From the NCBI RefSeq assembly GCF_004664715.2, contig NC_051069.1:2093501-2157500 (forward strand): a stretch of DNA of 64,000 bases, in the 5' to 3' direction. The notes beneath the pieces were generated by a model. It had not been told where the DNA came from. It made no database searches and saw nothing but the letters and a program-made list of their open reading frames with translations. Positions 21,541-31,580 of this stretch are shown piece after piece. The translations under genes were made by a program, and so were the position numbers. The stretch comes from Peromyscus leucopus. Its lineage: Eukaryota; Chordata; Mammalia; Rodentia; Cricetidae. Numbering within the stretch: position 1 is the stretch's first letter; the number at the start of each line of letters is the position of its first letter.

Positions 21541-22362
21541 ATATGACAATATATTTTTATATAAGGCCACTTGTTGTTTATTAAGCTTTTAACACTTATA
21601 TTTTCATAAAAGCTCATCAGTCAACAAATCTATGTTCAGAAGTATTTGGTATCTTAATGGCAGACCTGACTCCAAGAAGACAATGTTACCATATCTGCCT
21701 TGCTTATATGGAATGGGCTCTTAACATGGGATCTCATGAATACTGAAGACTTAAACAGCAACTGGTCTGCCCACATGAAACTTACATTCTTATATCAAAC
21801 CAAAACATCAATAGGTCAGAAAAAGACACGTACAATTATGACTGTAGCCCATGAAATGAAGTAGAACATAGTGCCCTGAAAGCCTATAATATTTTTAAAA
21901 AATAACCCTTAGAAATGGGTTGAATGATTATTTTATGGGGGAGAAAAGTTAAGTGTGCCAGTAAGTCAGGCGTAGTAGTGCACACCTGTAGATGGTTGAA
22001 AGTTCAGGGTCAGCCTACATTAGGGAGCTCTCATCTCAGAAAAGAGGCACATCAATAACTAATTCAAGAACATAGACTAAATTGAAGATCCTGAGTGATT
22101 CCAAATCCATTGCCTTTTAAAAATGCTAAGGTCCAATTTATACTGTGCACGTCTGAGACTTCTCACCTTCCTGTACATCATTGCTCCTGACACCTACCCA
22201 AAGACAGGCTTGCAAGTCTTCCTTGTATTGAAATGTCTTTACTTGTCCTGGCTATTTCCTGTTGGCAGGAAATGCATTATTGTATCGTTGTCCCAATGAA
22301 GAGTGTGGAACTTCTGGTAAGGAGGCAGATGATACACAAAACGCTTAGTCAGCTATATTTAG
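21541..22362. other. Intergenic stretch with no clear feature
   Basis: Possible worn B4-like fragment at 21960-22050 ('cgtagtagtgcacacctgta'); the remainder is unrecognised. Confidence 0.45.
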
Positions 22363-22450
22363 AGGCCCAAAGATGCGGTTGAGTGGTAGGTAGTGGACTT
22401 ACCTAGCATGAGCTGTGGCCTAGTACTTGATTCCCTGCACCAGAGAGAGA
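22363..22450 (+). mobile_element. ID-like fragment
   Basis: 'gcggttgagtggtaggtagt' and 'acctagcatgagctgtggcc' suggest a very diverged tRNA-derived SINE. Confidence 0.35.
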
Positions 22451-22722
22451 AGTGGGGAGGACACACAGAGACTGAGACTAAAATCTAAGGAGATGAACCC
22501 ACCATTTGAGGTGGAAAAAAAAAAAGAGGTATTTGTTAATGCTGAGAAGCTGTTAAGATACTGAACATCATTCTGAAGTGGTTTTTAAGGATGTAAAGTG
22601 AAGGGGAAAGACTGTAAAGGCTGTCCTGGGAAAGAGGTCACCCTAAGTTTTGTTTTGAGATGTGATGTGTTGCATTCTGGAACCAAAGAAGAACCTGAAC
22701 CAAAGAAATCTTGCAAGGACTG

Positions 22723-23052
22723 TGTGGTAGTTTGAATGTAATTGGCCCCAATAATCTCACGTTACTGTTAGCAGGTGTGGCTTTGATGGAATGAGTATGG
22801 CTTTGATGAAGGAAGTGTGTCACTGTGCAAGCAGGCTTTGAGGTTTCCTATGCTCAGGATACCACCCAGTGTCTCAGTCAACTTCCTGTTGCCTGCAAGA
22901 TGTAGGACTCAGCTTCCTCTCTAGTACCATGTCTGCCACGCTCCCCACCGTGATGATAATGGACTGAACCTCTGAAGCTGTGAGCCAGCCCCAGTTCAAC
23001 GCTTTCCTTTATAAGAGTTGCCGTGGTCATGGGGACTCTTCATGTGGTGACA
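22723..23052 (+). mobile_element. Solo LTR, MaLR (MT/ORR1-like)
   Basis: Starts 'tgtggtagtttgaatgtaat' and carries 'gtggctttgatgga', 'cttcctgttgcctgcaagat', 'ccaccgtgatgataatggac' and 'ttataagagttgccgtggtc' near its end. This order is that of the non-autonomous rodent MaLR LTRs. No internal region adjoins it. Confidence 0.8.
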
Positions 23053-23378
23053 GACTGCATCTATGTATCATACCACGTTGAAAACAGCACCGTGCCCCCA
23101 GTACCCATGTCCTTTGTAGTATTAGTGCCACCACTACTTGGGTAGAGCAAATATAAATTATCTTTGTATTTAGATATAAAACTTTACCTTTGTTCACAAA
23201 TATTTCTATGAATACTAAAACCTGTAAGGCCTAGCATCCAGTCATGATCACAGGAGGCAAGAGGCAATGACTAGAAAGTAGATTAAATGACAACAGCAGA
23301 AGAGACCATTGGCTCTGCACATAGAATGGCCAGATAGTGAAGATGCAGGTAACCAAAACTTCAAAAGCCACAGAAAGG

Positions 23379-23575
23379 CTGGGCGGCGGCGGCGGCAGCG
23401 GCGGCGGCAGCGGCAACAGCCAGCACTCCAGAGCCAGAGCCAGGTAGATGATCTCTGTGAGTTTGAGGCCAGCCTAGTTTACAGAGTGAGATCCAGGACA
23501 GGCACCAAAACTACACAGAGAAAACCTGTCTCGAAAAACCAAAAAAAAAAAAAAAAAAAAAAGGGGGGGGGGAGT
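23379..23575 (+). mobile_element. B1 SINE with CGG/CAG-rich head and A/G tail
   Basis: The B1 head is replaced by a (GGC)n/GGCAGC tract (23382-23416). The body continues 'agatgatctctgtgagtttg', and the tail is A21 followed by G10 (23563-23572). cacagaaagg occurs at 23369-23378 and 23576-23585. Confidence 0.85.
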
Positions 23576-23583
23576 CACAGAAA

Positions 23584-23660
23584 GGCTGGATGTGGTGGTC
23601 CATGCCTTTAATCCATCCCCAGCAGATCTCTGTGAGTTTAAGGACAGCTTGATCTACATA
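23584..23660 (+). mobile_element. Truncated B1 SINE
   Basis: 'gctggatgtggtggtccatg' to 'aggacagcttgatctacata'; the 3' half is missing. Confidence 0.7.
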
Positions 23661-23811
23661 ATAAGAAATTCTATAACCAGACAATGATATAAATAAAGCT
23701 AGGAAATTGGCGAGCATGTTTTTCAGTAGAAAAATACAAATGAAGAGGTCTGGTTATCTGGGATCTGAATGGTGAGTAAGAATAAATGAAAAAGAATGAA
23801 TGAATGGTGAA

Positions 23812-23960
23812 CTGGACCAGACCTGTAATCCTACCAACTTGAGAGTTCAAGGCCAGGCTGGATAACTCAGTGAGACCTCTTCTCAAAATGAAAAAGGCTC
23901 AGTAGTAAGGCACTGTTTATCATACATGAGGCCCTAGGCTCAATCTCCATTCCTGGGTGG
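23812..23960 (+). mobile_element. B4-like SINE (B1 and ID parts)
   Basis: B1-like 'cctgtaatcctaccaacttg' followed by ID-like 'ggctcagtagtaaggcactg' and 'aggccctaggctcaatctcc'. Confidence 0.5.
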
Positions 23961-23992
23961 GTGGCAAGAAGAACAGACCACAGGAGGGATGG

Positions 23993-24062
23993 GGTGTAGC
24001 TCAGTGGTAGTGTTTGCCTAGCACATGAGAGGCCCATGGTTTGATCCTCCGTGTACAGATCA
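23993..24062 (+). mobile_element. ID SINE
   Basis: 'ggtgtagctcagtggtagtg', 'tttgcctagcacatgagagg' and 'ggtttgatcctcc'. Confidence 0.75.
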
Positions 24063-24302
24063 ACCAACAGCAAAGCACATTGGTGGGGACTATGTGGAGG
24101 AAAGGGGGGAAAGGATGGAGGAATATCATCAATCAGTATTCTGGATGGCAGGACAGGGATTGCAAACTCGAATAACTTAAGAAAGGCTTAATAAAGGAAT
24201 TCTTTGCAACTAGCGTGGGATATATGAAATTACATATGTAGTTCATCTGAGTTAAAATCTTGCCTGACAGGCAGAGAAGGAATGAGCTTAAGATACAGGA
24301 AG

Positions 24303-24471
24303 AAGCCGGGCGGTGGTGGCGCACGCCTTTAATCCCAGCACTCGGGAGGCAGAGCCAGGCGGATTTCTGTGAGTTCGAGGCTAGCCTGGGCTACCAAGTG
24401 AGCTCCAGGAAAGGCGCAAAGCTACGCAGAGAAACCCTGTCTCGAAAAACCAAAAAAAAAAAAAAAAAAAA
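24303..24471 (+). mobile_element. Young B1 SINE
   Basis: Full-length B1 'gccgggcggtggtggcgcac', long A-tail, and 13-bp duplication aagatacaggaag (24290-24302 and 24472-24484). Confidence 0.96.
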
Positions 24472-24487
24472 AAGATACAGGAAGGAA

Positions 24488-24622
24488 GCTGGGCACGGTA
24501 GTGCCCACCTTTAATCCCAGAAGAGGCAGGTGGATCACTGTGAGTTCGAGGCCAGCCTGGTCTACAGAGCAAGTTCTAGGACAGCCAGTGTATGTACAGA
24601 AACACTGTCTTGAAAAACCAAA
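24488..24622 (+). mobile_element. B1 SINE
   Basis: 'gctgggcacggtagtgccca' to 'cactgtcttgaaaaacc'. A small internal deletion removes the 'cactcgg' block. Confidence 0.88.
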
Positions 24623-24971
24623 ATTAGTTAACCAGTTATTTAGAAAGAAAGAAAGAAAAATAAAGCCTTATAAAAAGCAAAAGACACCGGAAGGAGAGAT
24701 ATACGGAGAGGGCTGATAGGCCTGTGCCTCCAGGTGAGACATACCACCATGGTGACTTCATAGCAAAGCAGCCACTGGGCAGGGTGGGGCGAGGGTGGGG
24801 CCATAACAATAGATTCACAAGCCTCTATCTAGATGTTATCAGTAAAGGTTGTTGGGATTTGGGGGTGATTTGTCAAGTTTCTGGACACAGTATCAGTATA
24901 GAATAACCAATTACATTTCATTGCACCATCTTTGAACAAAATAAAATCTGGGGAGAAACAAAAACAGTAAC

Positions 24972-25075
24972 ACTGGGTGTAGCAGTGCATTCCTGCACTC
25001 CAGAACTCAGAAAGCCAAGCAGGAGTGATAAGGAGTTTCAGGCCAGCTTGGGCTACATAGCAAGACAAAACGAAA
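24972..25075 (+). mobile_element. B1-related (PB1-like) SINE
   Basis: 'ctgggtgtagcagtgcattc' and 'ggccagcttgggctacatag'. Old. Confidence 0.55.
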
Positions 25076-25134
25076 CCCAAACTTACTCTTTAAAATTACC
25101 AATATCCAGTCACAAAATCTGGTTCCAGGTCTCT

Positions 25135-25136
<2 letters not shown>

Positions 25137-25185
<49 letters not shown>
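25137..25185. repeat. (AC)n microsatellite, ~24 copies
   Basis: Pure AC dinucleotides, 49 bp; the longest perfect CA array in the window. Confidence 0.97.
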
Positions 25186-25187
<2 letters not shown>

Positions 25188-25324
25188 TTCATTCACAATA
25201 TCATAAAGAATGCCGAGTGTCTTGAAACAGACTAACCTGTGGGAGTCACTACATGGGAAACTGTGAAATAGTATCAGGAGAATTAAAGACCTAAATAAAG
25301 GGAGAGACATCCAGTTCATAGATG

Positions 25325-25847
25325 TAAAACATTCAATATTGTAAAGGTATCAGTTCACTCTAAACTTACTTACTCAATATAATTACAATCAAAACACTAA
25401 CCTCTTTATTTGTAGTATGATTAGAGGAATTCATTTGGATTTTATATGGGACGCAAAGTCTAAGAATAATCAGTCTCTCACTCTTGCTGTTGCTCTCTCT
25501 TGCTCTTGATCAAATTCAGGCCTCACTCATGCTACCAAAACTGTTTAAAGAAAAAAAATGACAATCAGCACTTGAGCGATGTGTATCAGTATTATTGTTT
25601 TTTTTTTTTAACATAAAAACAGGTTATAATTCAAAAATCCAGGGTTATTTGAAACTGGAAAATATTTTCTCTGTGGAAAATAGGAAAAATGATAACATTT
25701 CCCAATAAGCCCGTTTAAGCCAAATAATAGCTGAATTATACATATAAATATTGGTATATCAGTATTATTGTAGAGTGTGGTATTAACAGATACTGAAAAT
25801 GGACCAATGGGACAAAATAGAGAAAACCAAAACAGGTCCATGAACTT
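25325..25847 (+). mobile_element. Ancient L1, ORF2 3' portion (segment 1)
   Basis: 'tactcaatataattacaatc' and, near the right end, 'gtgtggtattaacagatact' with 'accaatgggacaaaatagag' follow consecutive landmarks of mammalian L1 ORF2. Heavily mutated and not coding. It continues after the B2 at 25848 and then across several insertions to about 29,010. Confidence 0.75.
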
Positions 25848-26071
25848 GATGTTTTTTAAAGACTTATTTTTATTTTATACATATGAGTGTTTGGCTTATT
25901 TGTATGTAAGCACATGCAAGCACTTTTCTTAGAGGCCAAAAAAGGTATGGCCGATCCACCTGTAACTGGAGTTACAGAAGGTTGTGAGCCCCATTGTGGA
26001 TGCTGGGGACCAAACCCAGGTCCTCTGCAAGAACAACCAGAGCTCTCAACCCCTGAGCCATCTCTCCAGTG
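25848..26071 (-). mobile_element. B2 SINE inserted in L1
   Basis: Reversed B2 ('gttgtgagccccattgtgga' ... 'gagccatctctccagt') flanked by the 10-bp duplication ccatgaactt at 25838-25847 and 26072-26081. Confidence 0.95.
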
Positions 26072-26081
26072 CCATGAACTT

Positions 26082-26347
26082 ATTTTTTTTTTCTTTTACC
26101 AAATTGATGCCATAAAGCATTGGTAGAAAGATAGATATTTTTTCTTATTAATGAATTACATGGAGACAAAATAGTTATCATGAATCAAGGCTCATCTGGG
26201 CCACATAATGAATTCCAAGCCAGGGTGGCCTCAGTGTGACATCATGTCTCAAAACACAAAACAAAATTCCATTGTGATTGCTACCTTACACAAAACACAA
26301 CTCAATTTCATGTAGATCATAGATCTAAATATGAATCAAAATAATGA
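26082..26347 (+). mobile_element. Ancient L1, segment 2
   Basis: Contains 'gtagatcatagatctaaata', which matches the L1 ORF2 order after segment 1. A worn B1-like stretch ('atctgggccacataatgaat') lies at about 26190-26250. Confidence 0.6.
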
Positions 26348-26500
26348 TTTTTTTTTTTTCGAAACAGGGTTTCTCTGTGTAGTTTTGGTGCCTGTCCTGG
26401 ATCTCACTCTGTAAACCAGGCTGGCTTCAAACTCATAGAGATCCTCCTGGCTCTGCCTCCTGAGTGCTGGGATTAAAGGCCTGTACCTCCAACACTCGGC
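26348..26500 (-). mobile_element. B1 SINE inserted in L1
   Basis: Reversed B1 of the 'ttttggtgcctgtcctggat' type, flanked by tcaaaataatga plus T run (26336-26347 and 26501-26512). Confidence 0.93.
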
Positions 26501-26524
26501 TCAAAATAATGATTTTTTTTAAGC

Positions 26525-26640
26525 AAGGTGTGTGTGGTGGCACATACTAAAGGCCAGCCTGGTCACCATAAAGAGTTCTAGGCTAGCCAGGGCTACATAG
26601 TGAGACCCTGTTTCAATAATTATAATAATAATAAAAAATA
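26525..26640 (+). mobile_element. Truncated B1 SINE
   Basis: 'gtgtgtggtggcacatacta' then 'ggccagcctggtcaccataa' and an (AAT)n tail; the middle is deleted. Confidence 0.7.
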
Positions 26641-27194
26641 AAGATTACCATGCAAAGAATATAGGGACACACATACTACCAGTTTCAGTGTGCAGATATA
26701 CTAGAGAAATGTGAGTGAAAAGACACGCGAAGTGTCATCAGAGTGTGTGTAGTCATCTATGACAGGTAACCTGGAGATGGGATGTGGTGGGAATTTCTTT
26801 GAGCCACCAACCAGCTCATGTCCAAATAAGGACATGGAGGCTTAGCTGGGCAGTGGTGGCAATATATCTTTGCATAGTTAAACAAATATTCCACAACAAT
26901 GGAACATTATTATGTTCTATATATTATTCTAGGACAAATAGGGATAATGATCAGGCTTTTCTGTAGCCTGATCCAGGTTGGGTGTCTGACCCAGGAAATT
27001 TTTTTCAAAGGATCCTTTTCCATTGAACTGAGTTGCTGAGGGAGGAGTACATTACTCGTTCACAGATGTTTCTCCTCAAAGCCATTTTGGAAGTGTGTGG
27101 TCAGGATTTTGTGTTAGGAAAAGACTTATAAATACCCACCAAAGCACCAACAACAAAGGGAAGGACTTACAGAGATGACTGCAGTGTGATTAAG
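26641..27194 (+). mobile_element. Ancient L1, segment 3
   Basis: The right part ('gttaggaaaagacttataaa', 'caccaacaacaaag') fits the L1 ORF2 3' end; the left part is too worn to align by eye. Confidence 0.45.
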
Positions 27195-27205
27195 AATGTC
27201 TACCC

Positions 27206-27341
27206 ATGTGGGGCGATGGTGGCACATGCCTTTGATCCCAGCACTTGGGAGGCAGAGGCAGGCAGATCTCTGTGAGTTCCAGGACAGCCAGGACTGTTAC
27301 ACAGAGAAACCCTGTCTTGAAAACAAAACAAAACAAAAAAC
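27206..27341 (+). mobile_element. B1 SINE (internally shortened)
   Basis: 'gggcgatggtggcacatgcc' to a (caaaa)n tail; flanks aatgtctaccc (27195-27205) and aatgtctgccc (27342-27352) form a duplication with one mismatch. Confidence 0.92.
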
Positions 27342-27345
27342 AATG

Positions 27346-27790
27346 TCTGCCCTTAGGGGAGGCAACTCCGTTGGCAGGGGGCTTGTCTAATGTGCTTTAA
27401 GCCTGAGTTCCATCCGCAGGACTGCATAAAACTGGGTGTGGTGTTGCACACCAGTAGCCCCAGCACCCAGAAAGCAGAGACAGAAGGCTCAGCAGAGGGA
27501 AAAGGATCAAAAATTCGCCGGGAGGTGGAGGTGCACGCCTTTAATCTCAGCACTCAGGAGGCAGAGCCAGGCGGATCTCTGTGAGTTTGAGGCCAGCCTG
27601 GACTACCAAGTGAGTTTCAGGAAAGGCACAAAGCTACACAGAGAAACCCTGTCTCGAAAAAACCAAAAAAACCCCAAACAAACAAACAAACAAAAAGGAT
27701 CAAAAATTCAAGATCATTTGAAACTACATATTCTTTTGAGGCCAGCCTGGGCTAACATGATGAGACACTGGTCTCAATAATGATAATAGT
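27346..27790 (+). mobile_element. B4 SINE split by a B1
   Basis: ID-like left part ('cttgtctaatgtgctttaag') fused to a B1-like right part ('gggtgtggtgttgcacacca'). It resumes after the B1 at 27517-27692 as 'gaggccagcctgggctaaca'. Confidence 0.7.
27517..27692 (+). mobile_element. Young B1 SINE nested in B4
   Basis: Full-length B1, flanked by a 17-bp perfect duplication aaaaggatcaaaaattc (27500-27516 and 27693-27709). Confidence 0.96.
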
Positions 27791-27814
27791 TAATAATGAT
27801 AATTTCTTTTAAAT

Positions 27815-28153
27815 TTCAGTAAAAAATGGTCAAGACTTAAAAAAGCGCTTTATCAAAATGAAAATTCAAAGTTCATATTGACATAAGTATAATATAACAA
27901 TATATTTAAATATAATTTAAATGTACATGAAAATCATAGTTAGCATATTCAAACTGATGCATTGCCTTTAGGTCCCAGTGTAATATCTACATCAGAGAGG
28001 ATAAATAATGGTATGGATGGAACTCATTAGTGCTGAGAGAAAATCTAGGTGAATCCTAGCAAGCACCTGGGATTATTGAAGAAAATGATAGAACTACTTG
28101 TTTCTTTGACCCAGAGATTTACTTCTAAATACACGCTCTATTGAAAAACAAGT
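27815..28153 (+). mobile_element. Ancient L1, segment 4
   Basis: 'gtaaaaaatggtcaagactt' and 'tctttgacccagagatttac' match consecutive landmarks towards the L1 ORF2 3' end. Confidence 0.75.
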
Positions 28154-28575
28154 ACAGTCATGTGTCACATACTATTTTAGTCTTTGGTGGTCTATAAGAT
28201 TGTACTGACCAGGGCTGGAGAGGTGGCCGAGGGGGGAAGAATATTAACACGCTGCCAGAGGACCCGGTTCAGTTTCCTGCACTTACCTTAGGCTGCCCAC
28301 AACTGTTTGTAACTCTCGTTCCCAAGGATCTGACACCCTCTTTTGACCCCCATGAGCACCTACGCTTGTTTGCACACATACAGACACACAAGCATGCACA
28401 TGATTTAAAAAATAAAATCTTTTTTTAAGCTGTTTAAAAAAAAGGGGGGGGGTTGTATTACCCAGTGACACCATAGCCATCTGGTTTGTATGAGTACTCT
28501 CTTTGATGGTCACATAATGTCAAAATCACGCATGTTCTCAGATGATATCTCTGTTGTTAAGCAACACATGACTGT
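28154..28575. mobile_element. Probable DNA-transposon (MITE-like) insertion with 12-bp inverted ends
   Basis: Begins acagtcatgtgt and ends with its exact reverse complement acacatgactgt. It sits between two pieces of the same L1 whose landmarks would otherwise be close together. A B2 occupies the interior. Family not named. Confidence 0.65.
28212..28452 (+). mobile_element. B2 SINE with A/G tail
   Basis: Head 'gggctggagaggtggccgag', 'tgacaccctcttttgacccc', aataaa, then A7 followed by G9 (28444-28452). Confidence 0.85.
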
Positions 28576-28768
28576 GCACATAGCAGCAGTATGTGCAAGC
28601 CACACCTCAGAAGCCACCCAAATGTCAATTAACAGGAAAGTGAATAAACAGATTGTGGTACAGTCATGCAATAATATTCTCTAGTAGTACTCAGTATGAA
28701 GCAATTATAGTTTCCTACAGCAATATGGTTACATCTAACCAAAATGATGTTGGAAGAAACCAAGTACA
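28576..28768 (+). mobile_element. Ancient L1, segment 5
   Basis: 'cacccaaatgtcaattaaca', 'agattgtggtacagtcatgc' and 'caatatggttacatctaacc' track the mammalian L1 ORF2 3' end. Confidence 0.82.
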
Positions 28769-28920
28769 GGGACTGGGGAGATGGCTTGGAATATAAAAAG
28801 ATACCTAACTTTAACCTGTTGTTTCCTCGTGTGCCCACACACAGGTGAATGTGCATAGACACACACCACATAGACACATACATGTGCAAATAAATGGTAA
28901 ATGAATGTTTTTTTTAATTA
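28769..28920 (+). mobile_element. B2-type SINE, diverged
   Basis: 'gggactggggagatggcttg', then a truncated body with 'acacaccacatagacacata' and aaataaatggt. Confidence 0.7.
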
Positions 28921-28924
28921 AAAA

Positions 28925-29010
28925 AACAAATAGAAAAGATCATAGATTATGACATTTCACTTATATGGTTGAAAAAAAGACAAACTAAAGTCTATTTTTG
29001 AGATAACATT
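28925..29010 (+). mobile_element. Ancient L1, segment 6
   Basis: 'tgacatttcacttatatggt' and 'agacaaactaaag' continue segment 5 after the B2. Confidence 0.65.
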
Positions 29011-29052
29011 CAGAGATAAGTTTATAAAGGATAGCAGAAATATGATTGCCAC

Positions 29053-29135
29053 ATGAAGGGTATAGTTCACTGGTAGAGCACGTGCCTAAGGTATGGAAAT
29101 CTTTGGACTCACACCCAGAAATAAAAAGAAAAAGT
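29053..29135 (+). mobile_element. ID-related SINE
   Basis: 'agggtatagttcactggtag', 'agcacgtgcctaaggtatgg', A-rich tail. Confidence 0.55.
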
Positions 29136-29214
29136 AAAGTAACTTGACAAAATATAAATACTGAATTGTGACAGAGGTAGATAGAGCTGTGGGGAGCTGG
29201 AGACATTCATTTGG

Positions 29215-29320
29215 TTGAGTGGAGGATCAGAAATTCAAGTTCATCCTCAGCTACATAGCATGTTTGAGGTTAGTCTGGGTTACATGAGCCAGAGAGAGAA
29301 AGAGCGGGTGGGTGGGTGGG
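29215..29320 (+). mobile_element. B4/B1 right-end fragment
   Basis: 'tgaggttagtctgggttaca' followed by a purine run and (GGGT)n. Confidence 0.4.
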
Positions 29321-29379
29321 AATGAAGAGTTCTAAAATAACATTCCTAATGATAGGTATAATCTAGGGTGAGGTTTCAT

Positions 29380-29600
29380 TTTTTATATTTTTATTTTATG
29401 TAAATGGATGTTTTGCCTGCATGCATGTCTGTGTACTATGTGCGTGTTTGGTGTGTACAGGGGCCAGAAGAAAGTGTTAAATCTCCTGGAACTGGGGTTA
29501 CAAACAGTTGTGAGCCACCCCGAGCGTGAATGCTGGGAATTAAGCCCCAATCCTCCTGAAGCAGCAAGTGCTCTTAACTGCTGAGATGTCTGTATAACCC
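29380..29600 (-). mobile_element. B2 SINE
   Basis: 'gcctgcatgcatgtctgtgt', 'agttgtgagccaccccgagc' and 'agtgctcttaactgctgaga' in reversed order. Confidence 0.85.
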
Positions 29601-29971
29601 CCCAAACCCCCCTTTTAGATTAAAAAAAAATCACAAGCATAATTTTAGAAAGAGTCTTTGACAAATGTTGCTATTGACTGCCAACTTTGTAAACATTTGA
29701 TATCAACAACAAAAAGCACTTACTGTTATCCCTTTTAATACAGGCAAAGTGTCTTTGTAACAAACAGTAGCAACACAGTAACAGTTTTGAGAGCTCGGTA
29801 GGAAGACTAAGCTGTTTCTTTTGACTGATACTTACTTGATAAAATAATGTAATGCAAACACACATAACGCTTGGATCATCCCAATCATAGAGGATCTATG
29901 GCTTCCTACTCAGAAGGCTGAAAGAATATCATATTGGTGATTTTTTTAAGCAACTAATTCTGTTTAAAAAT

Positions 29972-30108
29972 AACAAATAAGCCAGGCATGGTGGTGTATC
30001 CCTTTAATCCCAGCAGGCAGATCTCTGAGTTCGAAGTCAGTTTGGTCTAAGGAGTGAGTTCCAGGACAGCCAGGGCTACACAGAGAAACCCTGTACAAAC
30101 AACAACAA
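29972..30108 (+). mobile_element. B1 SINE
   Basis: 'gccaggcatggtggtgtatc' to 'agagaaaccctgtacaaac'; a block of about 15 bp is deleted after 'cccagca'. Confidence 0.85.
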
Positions 30109-30112
30109 AACC

Positions 30113-30232
30113 AAGGTAAGGTGTGGAGGAGTAGGCCTTTAATCCCTGTACTGGGGAGGCTGAAGCAGGCTGATTTCTGTGAGTTCTAGGCCTTCATGCT
30201 CTATATATTGAGGTCCAGGTCAGCCAGGGCTA
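30113..30232 (+). mobile_element. B1 SINE
   Basis: 'aaggtgtggaggagtaggcc' to 'gtcagccagggctacc'; 3' end missing. Confidence 0.75.
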
Positions 30233-30303
30233 CCATATTCACCCAGCCAATTCCAATTTGCTAACATCTGTAACTCTGAGTTTGATGTGGCCTTAACAGG
30301 AGG

Positions 30304-30400
30304 TTTCTCATAACTACCCATCAAAAGCAGGAGCTTCTGGACATGAAACAGTTTCTCATAACTACCCATCAAAAAGCAGAAGCTTCAGGACATCAAACAG
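30304..30400. repeat. 48/49-bp tandem duplication
   Basis: Two copies, 30304-30351 and 30352-30400, each starting 'tttctcataactacccatca' and ending 'aaacag'. About five differences separate them. Confidence 0.9.
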
Positions 30401-30990
30401 TTTCAGACATGTTTTTTTAACAGTCTCAGGAGCATGCTGCACCTCTAAAGCTGAGTTTTAAAAAGACGTGGTGATGAGGTGAAGCTGCAGAATCAGCGTG
30501 TAGGGAAACGGGAGACTTGAAAGAGTATCGCAGTCAGGAGACTGCATGGGTGTTGCAAGGAAGAGACGATGAGATATGTCTGGAGAGGCAGCAAGGGGAT
30601 TCTCATGCATGCTGTGTTGAGAAAGGAGGCAGCAAGACCAGTTAGGGAGCTCTTAGTGTGTAAAGAGTGAGGTGGAGTACAAAGGAATGGACAGACGGAC
30701 AGTCCACAGGCCTTAGTCATTAGGTTGATGGGGGATCATCCCATTAACTGAGATGCTAAAGTCAGGTAAAGGAAATTCGTTTTTTAAAAAATGCTATCAG
30801 AGTTGAGTTTAAAGTTAGGAGCCACAAGGATCCTGAATATGGTAAGAACAGAGGCCTTGCTTGGTATGAAAGAGGCCTGGATTCCACCCGCAGGCTGACG
30901 GAGGAGAAAGAGGGGAGGAAGGAGGAACAGAAGAAACAGCACAGAGTAGGAGGACAGAGATTCTTTTGTTGTTGTTGTTTAGTTTTCTTT
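30401..30990. other. Intergenic stretch, nothing assignable
   Basis: Mixed sequence without an ORF of known family. A possible worn ID-like piece lies near 30845-30890 ('ccttgcttggtatgaaagag'). Confidence 0.45.
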
Positions 30991-30992
30991 TG

Positions 30993-31133
30993 TTTTTTGA
31001 GACAGGGTTTCTCTGTATAACTCTGGCTGTCCTGGAACTCACCCTGTAGACCAGGCTGGCCTCGAACTCACAGAGATCCACCTGCCTCTGCCTCCCCAGT
31101 GCTGGGATCAAAGGCGTGTACTACCATTGCCCG
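30993..31133 (-). mobile_element. B1 SINE
   Basis: Reversed B1 with the 'ctctggctgtcctggaactc' centre, more Mus-like than most copies here; (GTT)n/T tail at left. Confidence 0.9.
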
Positions 31134-31254
31134 GCTGGTACAGCTGGATTCTACCCCCAGTACTAGAAGAAAGAGGAGAAAGAGCAGGGGAAGAAAAAGG
31201 AGGAGGAAGAGGAAAGAGGTGAGAAGGAGGGAAATTCAGATTTTAGTTTATTTT

Positions 31255-31396
31255 TGGCTGAGGATGTAGCTCCGTTGGGAGAATGCTGTCTAACATGAAT
31301 GAAGGCCGGGTTGCATCTCAAGTTCTTTGTAAAACTGGGCATGGAGGGGCATGCCTGTAATCCCAGCACTTAGGATTAAAGGTCATCCTTGTCTGC
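31255..31396 (+). mobile_element. B4 SINE
   Basis: ID-like 'gctgaggatgtagctccgtt' fused to B1-like 'ctgggcatggaggggcatgc' and 'ctgtaatcccagcact'. Its right side is interrupted by the next B1. Confidence 0.65.
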
Positions 31397-31407
31397 ATAG
31401 TGATTTT

Positions 31408-31580
31408 TGGTTTTTTGTTTGTTTGTTTGTTTTGTTTTTTTGAGACAGGGTTTCTCTGTGTAGCTTTGCGCCTTTCCTGGAACTTGCTTTGTAGACCAGG
31501 CTGGCCTCGAACTCACAGAGATCCGCCTGGCTCTGCCTCCCAAGTGCTGGGATTAAAGGCGTGTGCCACCACCGCCCGGC
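31408..31580 (-). mobile_element. Young B1 SINE
   Basis: Reversed full-length B1, 'gtagctttgcgcctttcctg' type, with a (GTTT)n tail. Confidence 0.93.
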
